DNA of 64,000 bases. Source: Megasphaera paucivorans (GTDB taxonomy: Bacteria > Bacillota > Negativicutes > Veillonellales > Megasphaeraceae). Location of the stretch: the NCBI RefSeq assembly GCF_900103535.1, contig NZ_FNHQ01000016.1, forward strand, positions 1-64,000. Direction: 5' to 3'. Both the position numbers and the translations under genes were made by a program. This document shows positions 1-9,828 of the stretch, piece by piece. Positions within the stretch are counted from its first letter, which is position 1, and each line of letters opens with the position of its first letter. A model generated the notes under the pieces. The model searched no databases, had not been told where the DNA came from, and worked only from the letters and a program-made list of their open reading frames with translations.

Positions 1-397
1 CTGTTCCGGCATTAGGTTCTGTAAGACCAAAAGCACCCAGTTTCTCACCCTTTGCAAGCGGCGTTAAATATTTTAATTTTTGTTTTTCCGTCCCAAATGT
101 ATAAATAGGCCAAGAACACAGCGTCGTATGAACTTCAAAGCTCAATCCCATAGAGGGATCAACTTTAGAAACCTCTTCACATGCCATTGCCATACTTAAA
201 AAATCAGATCCGGCTCCCCCGTATTCTTCCGGATACGGAATACCTAATAATCCTAGTTTCCCCATTCCATTAATTAAGTCTCGGTCAAAAATTTCTTTTT
301 CATCACGATCATGTATCGTCGATGCTAACTTTTTAGCCGCATAGTCAGCCGCTAATTTAGCAATATCCTTATTTTCTTCACTTGCTAAAAAATTCAT
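1..397 (-). CDS. acyl-CoA dehydrogenase, N-terminal part (runs off the window)
   Basis: The minus-strand frame opens at an ATG at 397, preceded by an AAGGAGG ribosome site, and stays open to base 1, so only about 132 N-terminal residues are present. They start MNFLASEENKDIAKLAADYA and read on through a PYPEEYGGAG segment and a GLTEPNAGT segment, which are the FAD and substrate signatures of the acyl-CoA dehydrogenase N-terminal and middle domains. Members oxidise acyl-CoA to enoyl-CoA in the cytosol with electron-transfer flavoprotein. It lies 29 bp downstream of the MFS gene and is probably the next gene of the same operon. With crotonase and 3-hydroxyacyl-CoA dehydrogenase nearby, a butyryl-CoA dehydrogenase role is likely, but substrate specificity cannot be read from this fragment. 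Confidence 0.9.
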   Translation of the reverse strand, partial: MNFLASEENKDIAKLAADYAAKKLASTIHDRDEKEIFDRDLINGMGKLGLLGIPYPEEYGGAGSDFLSMAMACEEVSKVDPSMGLSFEVHTTLCSWPIYTFGTEKQKLKYLTPLAKGEKLGAFGLTEPNAGT

Positions 398-426
398 AAT
401 AAAAATCCTCCTTAAAATAACAGTAC

Positions 427-1779
427 TTATTCTGTTTGTTTAGCTGTTACTCCAGCAACTGATTGTGCTTGAATATCGCTTCCGACCTTATTATCAAAAT
501 CGAGTAATAGTGTTGTAATAATAATAGCAACACCAAAACCAACAAACATCATTAAAGCTACAAAATAAGAACCTGTCATAGATACAATAAATCCAATAAT
601 AATAGGAATCAAAACACCACCCATATTACCGGCAAAATTCATACTGCCTGCCACTGTACCAACATGATTTTTCTGAGAAATAGTAGGAGGAATAACAAAA
701 AATAACATACCACACCATCTTTCAAAAGACACTCCCAACGTCAACCAGACTAAGGCACTTGTTATTGAATCAGCTCTACTTAAAAAATACATACTAATAG
801 CCATCCCAGCTGCCATAGTACACATAATAGTTTTTAAAACTTTATTCAGGCTAGCTCCAGAAGCCCGCCATTTATCAGTGACAACTCCACCAATCAATTC
901 AACAACAACACCTACACCAAAAATCATCAATACGGCTCCACCAATGGCTTTAATGTCTAAACCTTGAGCTTGTGCCAAATAATTAGGCCCCCATGTCATC
1001 AATCCAAACCAATATGAATCAAGTGCAAAAAATCCAATTATCATACACCAAAAATTACGACTCGTTAAATACTTCGTCCAAGATACTTTTTCAACTTTCC
1101 CTTCTTTTATTGCTTCTGAATGATATTCTTTTTCCAGTTCATTTTTTAAATAATTACGTTCCGTTTCATTAATATACGGATTTGTATCTGGTGTACCTTT
1201 CAAAAAGCGGCTTCCACCAAGAACAATACAAAGCGTAAAAATACCTGCACCAATTAGAGCTCCACGCCAGCCGCCAAACCATCCCATAAAAAGGATAACA
1301 ATTGGACCACCAATAGCATTACCAAGCGCTGCACCTGTATCCATCAATGCTGAACCTCGACCACGTTCCTTGGACGTCAACCAAATCGACTGCATTTTTG
1401 TACCACCAGGATAAATAGGTGCTTCAGAAATTCCCAGCATTACACGTAACGCCATAAACATTTTTGCAGAAGCAGCAAATGCACCTGTAATAATTTGGAA
1501 TATTCCCCATAAAATTCCTGAACAAATAATTAATTTATCTGCATGAAACTTATCTAAAAGCCACCCAACAGGTATCTGCATTGCCGCATATCCCCAAAAA
1601 AACGCACTTAAGACAAGTCCTACAATAGCTGGATCAAGAGATAAATCTGATTGAATATCAGGCATACAAATAGATAATACAGCACGATCCACATAATTAA
1701 CCGTACATAAAGCAAAAAGTGTAAAAAATACATGCCAACGAACATTGGTTGATTTTATTGCATTAGTTAATGGTGACAT
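427..1779 (-). CDS. MFS transporter, anion:cation symporter (ACS) type
   Basis: A 450-residue membrane protein with about twelve hydrophobic helices. It begins with a short cytoplasmic tail, and helix 1 carries the NYVDRAVLS segment typical of the ACS branch of the major facilitator superfamily (hexuronate, glucarate and other carboxylate symporters). The loop after helix 2 has GWLLDKFHADK, the MFS motif A, and RVMLGISEAPIYPGG follows in helix 4. An AGGAGG site lies just before the ATG. It sits 13 bp after the FAD-linked dehydrogenase gene, so the two are likely co-transcribed. I infer import of the hydroxyacid or sugar acid that feeds the operon. The actual substrate is unknown. Confidence 0.9.
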   Translation of the reverse strand: MSPLTNAIKSTNVRWHVFFTLFALCTVNYVDRAVLSICMPDIQSDLSLDPAIVGLVLSAFFWGYAAMQIPVGWLLDKFHADKLIICSGILWGIFQIITGAFAASAKMFMALRVMLGISEAPIYPGGTKMQSIWLTSKERGRGSALMDTGAALGNAIGGPIVILFMGWFGGWRGALIGAGIFTLCIVLGGSRFLKGTPDTNPYINETERNYLKNELEKEYHSEAIKEGKVEKVSWTKYLTSRNFWCMIIGFFALDSYWFGLMTWGPNYLAQAQGLDIKAIGGAVLMIFGVGVVVELIGGVVTDKWRASGASLNKVLKTIMCTMAAGMAISMYFLSRADSITSALVWLTLGVSFERWCGMLFFVIPPTISQKNHVGTVAGSMNFAGNMGGVLIPIIIGFIVSMTGSYFVALMMFVGFGVAIIITTLLLDFDNKVGSDIQAQSVAGVTAKQTE

Positions 1780-1792
1780 TATAATAACCTCC

Positions 1793-3190
1793 TCAGATTT
1801 GTATTACTTTTCCCGGATTCATAATATTATTTGGATCTAATGCTTTTTTTACTGCTTTCATCATTTTAAGTTCTACTGGATTAGCAAATTCTTCTAACAA
1901 ATGCACTCTTTTATAACCAATACCATGCTCTCCTGAAAGTTTCCCGCCAATAGAATATACATAGGTGTACACTTCATGCCGAAGTTTGGGCAATAACTCA
2001 TTCCATATCTCAATATCCATATTTTCTTTCAAAATATCGGCATGCACGTTACCATCCGCTGCATGTGCTACGCAATTAATAGCAATACCATATTTTTTAC
2101 TAATTATCTGCATTTTTTCAACCATATTTGCTACCTGTGATGGTGGCACAACTATATCTTCTGCAGAAAAAATTAAACTACAAGCACGATCAGCTTCACC
2201 AAAACTTTTACGAGCTTTCCAGATTCGTTCCGAATCCGCTACCAGAGTTTCTAATGCCTTGTTTTGTGAACAAATATCATCTATGAGCATACATTGTTCT
2301 TCTAAAACTTGTTCATTGTCCCCTTCAACAGATACAATAATATAATTTCCCACATCACTATGTGGCAATTTTTCTTGTAAAAAATTTTCACAAGTTTTAA
2401 TACTATTATTTGCCATAAATTCAACACAAAGAGGCATAATGCCCGAATGAATAATTTTAGGTACGGCCTTGACTGCTTGTTGTGATGTCGGAAAAACAGC
2501 CAGTAAATCCATAACATTTTTCGGTTTTGGCATTAATTTAAGATATACTTTTGTTATAATACCCAACGTGCCTTCTGACCCTATCATTAGCTGTGTCAAA
2601 CAATATCCTGTAGAATCTTTCTTTAATTTTCCACCCAAGGTTGTGATTTCCCCTTTTGGGGTAACTATTTCAATTCCTGACACCTGTTGACGTGTTGTCC
2701 CATATTTAACCGCTTTATTACCACCAGCATTAGTTGCTACATTACCACCTATAAAAGAACTATCTCCACTACAAGGATCTCCAGCATAGAGATATCCATG
2801 TTTAGCTGCTACTGTTTGTACCTCTCCGGTTCGTACTCCAGGTTCAGTAACCATAATCATATTTTCTTCGTCTACTTCTAAAATATGATTCATACGTTCC
2901 GTTGAAACCACAATTCCTCCTAAAAAAGGAACAGATGATGCTGCATAACCAGTACCCGCTCCCCGAGGAACAATAGGAATTATTTTTTCATTGGCCAATT
3001 GTACAATAGATGCTATTTCTAATGCATTCGCAGGTAAAACAACTACTTCCGGCATTTTTTTATACTTGTCACCGGTAACTTCGTCATGAGAATATGATTC
3101 CATTTTTTCTGGATCTGTTAAAACATAATTATCACCTACAACCTCCTTTAATCTTTTTACAACTTTTTCATCAACTTTATTAAAATTCAT
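1793..3190 (-). CDS. FAD-binding 2-hydroxyacid dehydrogenase (GlcD/D-lactate dehydrogenase family)
   Basis: 465 residues with an N-terminal FAD-binding type 4 domain (PCMH fold): PRGAGTGYAAS near residue 75 and GGNVATNAGGNKAVKYGTTR near residue 150 are the FAD-contacting motifs. The C-terminal half is the FAD-oxidase C domain ending in SGEHGIGYKR and DPNNIMNPGK, as in GlcD and D-2-hydroxyglutarate or D-lactate dehydrogenases. It would oxidise a 2-hydroxyacid to the 2-oxoacid, which suits the ferredoxin-dependent 2-oxoacid oxidoreductase in the same cluster. A GGAGGTG site precedes the ATG. The 232 bp between it and the SDR gene contain no terminator, so it may share the upstream transcript or have its own promoter. 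The natural substrate is not determined. Confidence 0.9.
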   Translation of the reverse strand: MNFNKVDEKVVKRLKEVVGDNYVLTDPEKMESYSHDEVTGDKYKKMPEVVVLPANALEIASIVQLANEKIIPIVPRGAGTGYAASSVPFLGGIVVSTERMNHILEVDEENMIMVTEPGVRTGEVQTVAAKHGYLYAGDPCSGDSSFIGGNVATNAGGNKAVKYGTTRQQVSGIEIVTPKGEITTLGGKLKKDSTGYCLTQLMIGSEGTLGIITKVYLKLMPKPKNVMDLLAVFPTSQQAVKAVPKIIHSGIMPLCVEFMANNSIKTCENFLQEKLPHSDVGNYIIVSVEGDNEQVLEEQCMLIDDICSQNKALETLVADSERIWKARKSFGEADRACSLIFSAEDIVVPPSQVANMVEKMQIISKKYGIAINCVAHAADGNVHADILKENMDIEIWNELLPKLRHEVYTYVYSIGGKLSGEHGIGYKRVHLLEEFANPVELKMMKAVKKALDPNNIMNPGKVIQI

Positions 3191-3422
3191 TTTTCACACC
3201 TCCATAAATATAGAATTTTATGATAAGACCTCAGAAAATTGACATAAAAAATACAAAATGATAAATTTCCCCAATACATAAAAATTTTGTAAACCATTTA
3301 TCCTTCGATTTTAACGTTTGCATTATTGAAATATGCTACATTTATCAGTTATATTTACATATAACAACGCATACAGCGTTTATCCTCAAAAGAAAACCTC
3401 ATGGACTTTGAACATTAGAAAA

Positions 3423-4190
3423 TTATCTTCCCAAATATCCACCATCGACAGGAATAATTGCACCATTAATATAATCTGACGCAGGTGAAGCCAAAAACAC
3501 AGCAATCCCCTTCAAATCCTCTGGTGTACCCCATCTTTTCTGAGGAATACGGTTTAATATTTCCATATTACGTTTTTTGTCGTTTAATAAGTTTACATTC
3601 ATTTCAGTATCCATATATCCAGGTGCAATAGCATTTACATGAACATTTTGTTGAGACCACTCGTTAGATAAGGCTTTAGTTAATTGGACAACTCCTCCTT
3701 TGCTAGCCGCATAAGCAGGTACAGTAACACCACCAAAATAACTTAGCATGGAAGCTAAATTAATAATTTTTCCATATTTTTGTCTAAGCATTTTTCTACC
3801 AGCAAGTTGACAAAGCATAAAAACAACATTGAGATTTAATTGTAATACTCTATCCCAATCTTCCAATGAAAATTCGTCACATTTATGACGTTTTTGTATC
3901 CCTGCATTGTTTATCAAGATATCAATATGTTTATCTAATTGATTGAAAGCTTTGTTAAATATTATAGATACATTATTTTCATCTGATAAATCACCAACTA
4001 GTCCAATCGCATTAAGTCCTTTTTTACGAAATTCTTCAGCACTTCTAACAACACTTTGACTGGAACCAATCATTACAACTTTAGCACCAGCTTCACATAA
4101 TCCTTCTGCCATACCTTTACCTAATCCACGACCACCACCTGTAATAATAGCTTTTTTCCCTTCCAAATCGAATAAATTTAAAATTGGCAT
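3423..4190 (-). CDS. short-chain dehydrogenase/reductase (SDR family)
   Basis: 255 residues of the classical SDR fold: the nucleotide-binding GGGRGLGKG near residue 18, NNAG near residue 93, and the YAASKGG catalytic Tyr-x3-Lys near residue 158. The closest type by look is the gluconate 5-dehydrogenase/3-oxoacyl reductase group (C-terminal PASDYINGAIIPVDGG). It would reduce or oxidise a hydroxy/keto group with NAD(P)H in the cytosol. An AGGAGAA site lies ahead of the ATG. It is 127 bp downstream of the CoA-transferase gene in the same direction. Its exact step is unknown; in this context it may act on the carboxylic acid taken up by the MFS carrier. Confidence 0.88.
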   Translation of the reverse strand: MPILNLFDLEGKKAIITGGGRGLGKGMAEGLCEAGAKVVMIGSSQSVVRSAEEFRKKGLNAIGLVGDLSDENNVSIIFNKAFNQLDKHIDILINNAGIQKRHKCDEFSLEDWDRVLQLNLNVVFMLCQLAGRKMLRQKYGKIINLASMLSYFGGVTVPAYAASKGGVVQLTKALSNEWSQQNVHVNAIAPGYMDTEMNVNLLNDKKRNMEILNRIPQKRWGTPEDLKGIAVFLASPASDYINGAIIPVDGGYLGR

Positions 4191-4317
4191 AATAAATTCT
4201 CCTTTTTCAGAATAGCGTCATACTATATTACAAAAAACATCTAGTAACTAGTTCTTAATATGCATCAAATAAAAAATACATAGACAATTTAAAATAATTT
4301 ATTCTTGCATTTAGAAT

Positions 4318-5505
4318 TTATATAATTTTTTCCTTTTTTAATTTCTGAACAGTTTTTTCATCATAATGTAATATATTTTTCAGTATCTCTTCATTATTTT
4401 CCCCTAATAAAGGAGATGGAGTTCGTACTGATCCATTTATTTCAGAAAAATGAATAGGAAAACCTGGCATTGTAATATTTCCAACACCAGGCTGATTTAC
4501 ATCTACCATCATATTTCGTATCTGTAGCTGAGGGTGTTGGACCAATTCTGCAATAGATAATATGGGTGCTACAGGTACCTTCGCTTTGTCTAGCCAAGTA
4601 ATAATATCATTCGTACTGTATTTTCCCATCCAGGAACTAATAACTGGTTTTAATTCAGCATAGTGTTTCTTGCGTAAAATATTTGTTGCAAATCGGGAAT
4701 CATAAATCAAATCTTCACAATGCATAACTTTAATAAGTCGTTCAAACAATTTATTGCTACCAGTAGCAATAACAACATAGTTATCTTTTGTCTGATATGC
4801 ATCAAAAGGGGCGGATGCAGAATGTTCATTCCCGTTCCTTTTTGGAACAATACCATTTAGTGTGTATTGCATCACGTAATTTTCTAAAATAGAAACAGTA
4901 GTATCCATCATGGCTACATCAATATACTGACCTTTCCCAGTTTTTTCACGATTATATAGTGCCGCCATAATGGCAAAAGCCGCATGAATTCCTGCATTAG
5001 CATCTGATATAGAAGCCCCACATTTTACTGGTGGTCTATCTGGAAATCCTGTAATGCTCATCATTCCCCCCATGGCCTGAGCAACAATGTCAAAAGCAGG
5101 TTTTCCACATAATGGCCCACTTTGACCAAACCCAGAGATAGAAGCATAAATAATATTAGGTCGAATTTTTTTTACTTCTTTATAATCTAATCCTAACTTT
5201 TTCATTGTACCGGGGGAAAAATTTTCTACAACAATATCACTCCTTTTTATTAAATATAAAACAATTCTTTTCCCCTCTTTGCTCTTTAAGTTAAGAGTCA
5301 TGCTTTTTTTATTTCGATTTAAATACATAAAATATCCACTTTGCCCATTTTTAAAGGGCAAATAATGACGAGAATCATCCCCCTCTTCAGGTTTTTCTAT
5401 TTTTAGAACCTGTGCTCCTAAATCAGCAAATAACATTGTGCAATAAGGTCCCGAATACACATGGGTAAAATCAAGTATATGCAATGATGCAAAAGGATTT
5501 TTCAT
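4318..5505 (-). CDS. CaiB/BaiF (class III) CoA-transferase
   Basis: 395 residues across the whole family length. Recognisable blocks are LDFTHVYSGPYCTMLFADLG at the N-terminus, VVENFSPGTMKKLGLDY near residue 93, YASISGFGQSGP near residue 120, and AMMDTTVSILEN, which contains the aspartate that forms the acyl-anhydride intermediate in this family. It moves CoA from a donor thioester to a free carboxylate. It starts 2 bp after the crotonase stop, and its ATG follows a GAGGG site. The likely job is activation of the acid substrate to its CoA ester for the dehydratase/crotonase steps. Donor and acceptor cannot be read from sequence. Confidence 0.92.
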   Translation of the reverse strand: MKNPFASLHILDFTHVYSGPYCTMLFADLGAQVLKIEKPEEGDDSRHYLPFKNGQSGYFMYLNRNKKSMTLNLKSKEGKRIVLYLIKRSDIVVENFSPGTMKKLGLDYKEVKKIRPNIIYASISGFGQSGPLCGKPAFDIVAQAMGGMMSITGFPDRPPVKCGASISDANAGIHAAFAIMAALYNREKTGKGQYIDVAMMDTTVSILENYVMQYTLNGIVPKRNGNEHSASAPFDAYQTKDNYVVIATGSNKLFERLIKVMHCEDLIYDSRFATNILRKKHYAELKPVISSWMGKYSTNDIITWLDKAKVPVAPILSIAELVQHPQLQIRNMMVDVNQPGVGNITMPGFPIHFSEINGSVRTPSPLLGENNEEILKNILHYDEKTVQKLKKEKII

Positions 5506-5507
5506 AA

Positions 5508-6284
5508 TTATTTTCCCTCAAACTTTGCCTTTCTTTTTTCTAAGAAAGCTGTCATTCCTTCAATACGATCATGTGTCGCAAAACAGGTTGTATAAGCTTC
5601 TGCCTCGTAAGCCATACCCGAACGCATATCAATATCAAGACCAGTATTAATTGCTTTTTTAGCCATTTGAATAGCTATCGGCCCTTTATCCATTATTTTC
5701 TTTGCAATATTCCTACAAGTAATCATCAACTTATCAAAAGGAACTACTTTTTCGACAAGTCCAAGTGACAATGCTTCATCCGCCATTATCATATCTGTTG
5801 TAAAAATATAGTATTTAGCTTTACCTCTACCAATAAGCCGAGATAATCGTTGTGTTCCTGCAAATCCTGGAATAATGCCTAAATTTACTTCCGGCTGTCC
5901 AAATTTTGCATTTTCACTAGCCACACGGATATCACAAGCCATAGCCAATTCACAACCACCACCCAAAGCATATCCATTAATAGCAGCAATAACTGGTTTT
6001 TCAAGTGTTTCAATTAAATCAAAAACATGTTGTCCAATCATCGTCATTTTTCTGCCTTCCAATGAAGATAATTGGCTCATTTGAAAAATATCAGCACCGG
6101 CAACAAATGATTTTTCACCAGCCCCTGTAATGATCAAAACTCGTACCTGTTTGTCATCAGCTGCATCCCTCACTGCTAACTGTAGTTCTAATAAAGTCGA
6201 TGTGTTCAATGCATTTAGTACGTTAGGACGATTAATTGTAATCAAACAAATTCCATCCGTCTTTTTTACTGCTATATTTTCCAT
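5508..6284 (-). CDS. enoyl-CoA hydratase/isomerase (crotonase)
   Basis: 258 residues of the crotonase superfamily. FVAGADIFQM near residue 60 and GYALGGGCELAMACDIRVAS near residue 105 form the CoA site and oxyanion hole. GQPEVNLGIIPGFAGTQRL supplies the second catalytic glutamate, so both hydratase acids are present. It hydrates crotonyl-CoA to 3-hydroxybutyryl-CoA. It is preceded by AGGAGAAATG and lies 17 bp after the 3-hydroxyacyl-CoA dehydrogenase stop, inside a tight CoA-ester operon. The four-carbon chain length is inferred from the neighbouring 4-hydroxybutyryl-CoA dehydratase. Confidence 0.93.
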   Translation of the reverse strand: MENIAVKKTDGICLITINRPNVLNALNTSTLLELQLAVRDAADDKQVRVLIITGAGEKSFVAGADIFQMSQLSSLEGRKMTMIGQHVFDLIETLEKPVIAAINGYALGGGCELAMACDIRVASENAKFGQPEVNLGIIPGFAGTQRLSRLIGRGKAKYYIFTTDMIMADEALSLGLVEKVVPFDKLMITCRNIAKKIMDKGPIAIQMAKKAINTGLDIDMRSGMAYEAEAYTTCFATHDRIEGMTAFLEKRKAKFEGK

Positions 6285-6301
6285 TTTTACATTTCTCCTT
6301 T

Positions 6302-7150
6302 TTAATAAGTAAAGAATCCTTTCCCCGTTTTACGCCCCAGATAACCTGCTCGTACCATCTTTCGTAAAAGTGGTGCTGGTCTATACTTACTATCACCATA
6401 TTCATGATAAAGGACCTCCATAATAGCCAGTAACACATCTAATCCAATTAGATCTGTTAATGCTAATGGTCCCATGGGATGGTTACAACCATTAATCATC
6501 GCTCTATCAATATCTTCTGCCGTTCCTATACCTTCATCAAGCATGAAAATCGCTTCATTAAGCATCGGATCCAATATCCTATTAACAATAAAGCCTGCAC
6601 TGTCTTTCGATGTAACCGTTACCTTATTCATTGTTTTTCCTACTTGTTCTGCTATTTTTTTTGTTTCGTCACTTGTGTTATAACCAACAGTGATTTCCAA
6701 CAATTTCATTACTGGGACTGGATTAAAAAAATGCATGCCAATAAATTTATCCTGTCGCTTTACATTAGCAGCTAATTGCGTAATGGAAATAGATGATGTG
6801 TTACTGGCAAAAATCGCTTCTGGTTTACAAATTGCATCCAGTTGTGTCCATACTTTTCCTTTTAATTCCGGATTTTCCAAGACAGCTTCGATAATCAGAT
6901 CCGCATCTCGAGCATCGGAAAGAGCATGTGCTGGCATCAAATACTGTAAACATTGTTCTTTCTCATCAACTGTCATTCTGCCTTTTGCCACATTTTTTTC
7001 AAATGCCTTCACAATTTTATTATAATTTTTTTGAATAATTTCATCGCTGATATCATTCATCATAACTTGGTATCCAGCCCGCAGTGCAGTTTGAATAATA
7101 CCCCCTCCCATAGTACCTGTACCAACAACAAAAATTTTTTGAATAGCCAT
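6302..7150 (-). CDS. hbd: 3-hydroxybutyryl-CoA dehydrogenase
   Basis: From the chosen ATG the protein is 282 residues, the usual length. The N-terminal Rossmann motif GTGTMGGGI is at residues 10-18, [11 protein letters not shown] comes near residue 115, [13 protein letters not shown] contains the catalytic histidine, and [11 protein letters not shown] begins the C-terminal dimerisation domain. The reading frame is open a further 90 bp upstream, but the conserved start [10 protein letters not shown] and the purine-rich AGAAGATGAG before it fix the start at 7150, after the thiolase stop. It oxidises 3-hydroxybutyryl-CoA to acetoacetyl-CoA with NAD. The enzyme links the crotonase and thiolase genes on either side. 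Confidence 0.93.
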   Translation of the reverse strand: MAIQKIFVVGTGTMGGGIIQTALRAGYQVMMNDISDEIIQKNYNKIVKAFEKNVAKGRMTVDEKEQCLQYLMPAHALSDARDADLIIEAVLENPELKGKVWTQLDAICKPEAIFASNTSSISITQLAANVKRQDKFIGMHFFNPVPVMKLLEITVGYNTSDETKKIAEQVGKTMNKVTVTSKDSAGFIVNRILDPMLNEAIFMLDEGIGTAEDIDRAMINGCNHPMGPLALTDLIGLDVLLAIMEVLYHEYGDSKYRPAPLLRKMVRAGYLGRKTGKGFFTY

Positions 7151-7172
7151 TAATCTCATCTTCTTTCTATTC

Positions 7173-8363
7173 TTAATTACACCGTTCAACAAGTGTAGCA
7201 ATTCCCTGGCCTCCGCCAATACAAAGGCTGATAACTCCATATCGTTTTTGTGTCCGCGTCAATTCGTTCATCAATGTAACAAGCAGTCGTGCTCCCGTGC
7301 AACCAACTGGATGTCCCAGGGCTATAGCGCCGCCATTAACATTAACTTTATTAATATCTATATGTAAATCTTTAACGCAGGCTACTGCTTGCGCTGCAAA
7401 TGCTTCATTTAATTCAAATAAATCAATATCGTCAACTGTCAAATCTGCTTTTTTCAGCAGTTTCGTGATAGCTGGTACTGGTCCATATCCCATAATAGAA
7501 GGATCAACACCAGTCGATGCAAACGCTCGAAATGTAACAATCGGTTTGAGTCCTAATTGGATTGCTTTTTCCTTAGACATAATAATAACTGCTGCTGCTG
7601 CATCATTACAACCAGATGCATTGCCAGCGGTTACAGTTCCTCCCTCTTTGAAACAAGGTTTTAAGGCACTTAGTTTTTCCAAACTAATATCATGCCGAAT
7701 TGTTTCGTCATGATCATACATAAATTTTTTTTTCTTATTTTTGACTTCAACCGGTAAAATTTCATCAATAAACTTACCTTCTTTTTCTGCTTTCGCAGCA
7801 AGTGCGTGACTACGAAAAGCAAATTCGTCTTGCATTTGCCGAGTAATATCACATTTAACTGCAACATTTTCTGCAGTAATACCCATATGATAATTCATAA
7901 ATGGATCAACCAATCCATCATATAGCATAGAATCAAGAAGTTGACTAGATCCCATTTTAATACCAAATCGATGCCCTTGAATAAGATAAGGGATACGGCT
8001 CATAGTTTCACATCCACCAGCTGCAATAATATCTGCTTCCCCCATCATGACCATCTGAGCTGCCAAATTAACAGCTTTAAGACCTGTACCACAATTTTTG
8101 TTTGGTGTCCATGCAGGTACTTCTACTGGAATACCTGCGTAAATTGACGCTTGTCGAGCTGAATTAGCTTTGATTCCTGCTTGAAAATGTGTACCCATGA
8201 TAACTTCATCTAATTCTTTCCCTTCAATGTGTGCACGATTCAACGCTTCCTTAAGCACCAGAGATCCCAATACGGGGGCATCAATTCCGCTCAAACTACC
8301 TCCGAATACACCGTTAGCCGTTCGTACTCCACTGACAACTACTGCTTCTCTTAACTGTACCAT
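7173..8363 (-). CDS. acetyl-CoA C-acetyltransferase (thiolase)
   Basis: 396 residues from the ATG at 8363, which has AAGGAGG nine bases upstream. The frame extends to 8420, but that part overlaps the dehydratase and is not conserved. The nucleophilic cysteine lies in [28 protein letters not shown] holds the His and second Cys, and CIGGGQGIA is at the C-terminus. It cleaves acetoacetyl-CoA with CoA to two acetyl-CoA, or runs the reverse condensation. It starts 4 bp after the 4-hydroxybutyryl-CoA dehydratase stop, so translation is probably coupled. The residue pattern is that of a degradative/biosynthetic short-chain thiolase rather than a KAS enzyme. Confidence 0.93.
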   Translation of the reverse strand: MVQLREAVVVSGVRTANGVFGGSLSGIDAPVLGSLVLKEALNRAHIEGKELDEVIMGTHFQAGIKANSARQASIYAGIPVEVPAWTPNKNCGTGLKAVNLAAQMVMMGEADIIAAGGCETMSRIPYLIQGHRFGIKMGSSQLLDSMLYDGLVDPFMNYHMGITAENVAVKCDITRQMQDEFAFRSHALAAKAEKEGKFIDEILPVEVKNKKKKFMYDHDETIRHDISLEKLSALKPCFKEGGTVTAGNASGCNDAAAAVIIMSKEKAIQLGLKPIVTFRAFASTGVDPSIMGYGPVPAITKLLKKADLTVDDIDLFELNEAFAAQAVACVKDLHIDINKVNVNGGAIALGHPVGCTGARLLVTLMNELTRTQKRYGVISLCIGGGQGIATLVERCN

Positions 8364-8367
8364 CTCA

Positions 8368-9807
8368 TTAATCCTCCTTAATTTTTGCCAATTGTTTTGC
8401 CATTTTCTTTTTTCCTTCAATATTTGTTTCTCTATATAACATAATGCGCATTGCTTGTGGTGACCCCGCTCCGTGCATCGACTCTGCTAATGCCGTACCA
8501 CCTGTCATATTTTCTAAAAGGCGAGCCATCCGGATGCGGTTTTCCGTTGTCACGTTTGGATTAGCTGCAAAATATTTTTTAATTAACGGCCCTGTAATTC
8601 TATTTTTTAAATCTTTTTCATATGGCAGTGTAGCAATAAAACCACCCGCTATATCATGAGCCAATCTGCTGATTTCATACATATATCGCGTACAGTTTAA
8701 CTTAACGGTATTCGCTAATAACGTATTTACATAATATGTACCCGCCTCTGTCTTAGTTCCTTCGTAAGAACACCCGAGAGAACAATTGTACATGGTTTCC
8801 TGCATATGTATCATTTCAATAATTTTATCTTTGATATGTGATGCTTTCGGACAACCATTATACTCAGCCATGGTTGCAGTAGCACCGATAATAACATCGG
8901 CTACTCCAACTTTACAACCACCATAATTTTGACGATGATACGACGCAAACTTTTCCACATATTCTTGCGCATACTGATATTCTCCACACATAAATACGTG
9001 TTCCCAAGGAACAAAAACATTGTCCATCACAGTCAAAGTTTCTCCTCCAACAATGGCATATTCTGAATTACCCGTATCAATATCACCTTCAAGTCTTCGT
9101 GTATCATTAGTCTGACGTCCAAAAATATGAGTAACTCCCTCCGCATCAACAGGAATTGCACAGGCAACTGCATAATCTTTGTCATTTTTACCAAGATTTG
9201 TCGTCGGCAAAATAAGCATCATATGAGAATTTACCATTCCCGTCTGATGTGCTTTTGCCCCTCTGACTATAATTCCATCTTTCTTTTTTTCAACAATATG
9301 CACATATAAATCGGGATCCACTTGATCTCCCGGTTTTTTGCTGCGATCTCCCTTAGGATCTGTCATAGAACCCGCTACCATAAAATCATTTTCCTGTACA
9401 TATTTCATAAAATTCGTAAAACGTTCATGATAATTTGTTCCGCATTCACGATCAATTTTATGAGTAACAATATAAGTGGCATTCATGGCATCCAATCCTA
9501 CACAACGCTGAAAACAAGTTCCTGTTTTTTGAGCAATCATACGCAACATTTTTACTTTTTTCACCAAATCTTCCGCACTTTGATGAAGATGTGTAAAACG
9601 GTTAATTTTTTTACCCGTCAAACTAGATGTAGCCGTCATTAGATTCTCATAGGCGGGATCGCAAGCCAATTCATATGTCATTGCGGCAGAATTTACATGA
9701 GGTCGAGTCATCGGGTCTTCGACAACATTTTCTATACGCTTACCATTGCAATAAATAATTGGATGAAGTTTTTGCAAACTTGCCATATACTGTTCTTTAT
9801 TCATCAT
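8368..9807 (-). CDS. abfD: 4-hydroxybutyryl-CoA dehydratase / vinylacetyl-CoA isomerase
   Basis: 479 residues that match the Clostridium aminobutyricum-type enzyme along their length. The [4Fe-4S] ligands of that family are visible: Cys98 and Cys102 in TCFQRC, and His291 and Cys298 in YHRQNYGGCKVG. The flavin region includes MTDPKGDR and RGAKAHQTG, and the C-terminus has TESMHGAGSPQA-like AESMHGAGSPQA. It converts 4-hydroxybutyryl-CoA to crotonyl-CoA by a radical mechanism with FAD and the cluster, and is oxygen sensitive. The start has AAGGAGA upstream. It is followed immediately by thiolase, Hbd and crotonase, the enzymes that use crotonyl-CoA, which makes the assignment stronger than for the broader HpaB family. 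Confidence 0.93.
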   Translation of the reverse strand: MMNKEQYMASLQKLHPIIYCNGKRIENVVEDPMTRPHVNSAAMTYELACDPAYENLMTATSSLTGKKINRFTHLHQSAEDLVKKVKMLRMIAQKTGTCFQRCVGLDAMNATYIVTHKIDRECGTNYHERFTNFMKYVQENDFMVAGSMTDPKGDRSKKPGDQVDPDLYVHIVEKKKDGIIVRGAKAHQTGMVNSHMMLILPTTNLGKNDKDYAVACAIPVDAEGVTHIFGRQTNDTRRLEGDIDTGNSEYAIVGGETLTVMDNVFVPWEHVFMCGEYQYAQEYVEKFASYHRQNYGGCKVGVADVIIGATATMAEYNGCPKASHIKDKIIEMIHMQETMYNCSLGCSYEGTKTEAGTYYVNTLLANTVKLNCTRYMYEISRLAHDIAGGFIATLPYEKDLKNRITGPLIKKYFAANPNVTTENRIRMARLLENMTGGTALAESMHGAGSPQAMRIMLYRETNIEGKKKMAKQLAKIKED

Positions 9808-9828
9808 TATTATTCGTCTCCTTTATAT

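Noticed and set aside
7297-7713. Plus-strand frame of 138 codons
   Set aside because: Antisense to thiolase with no ribosome site.
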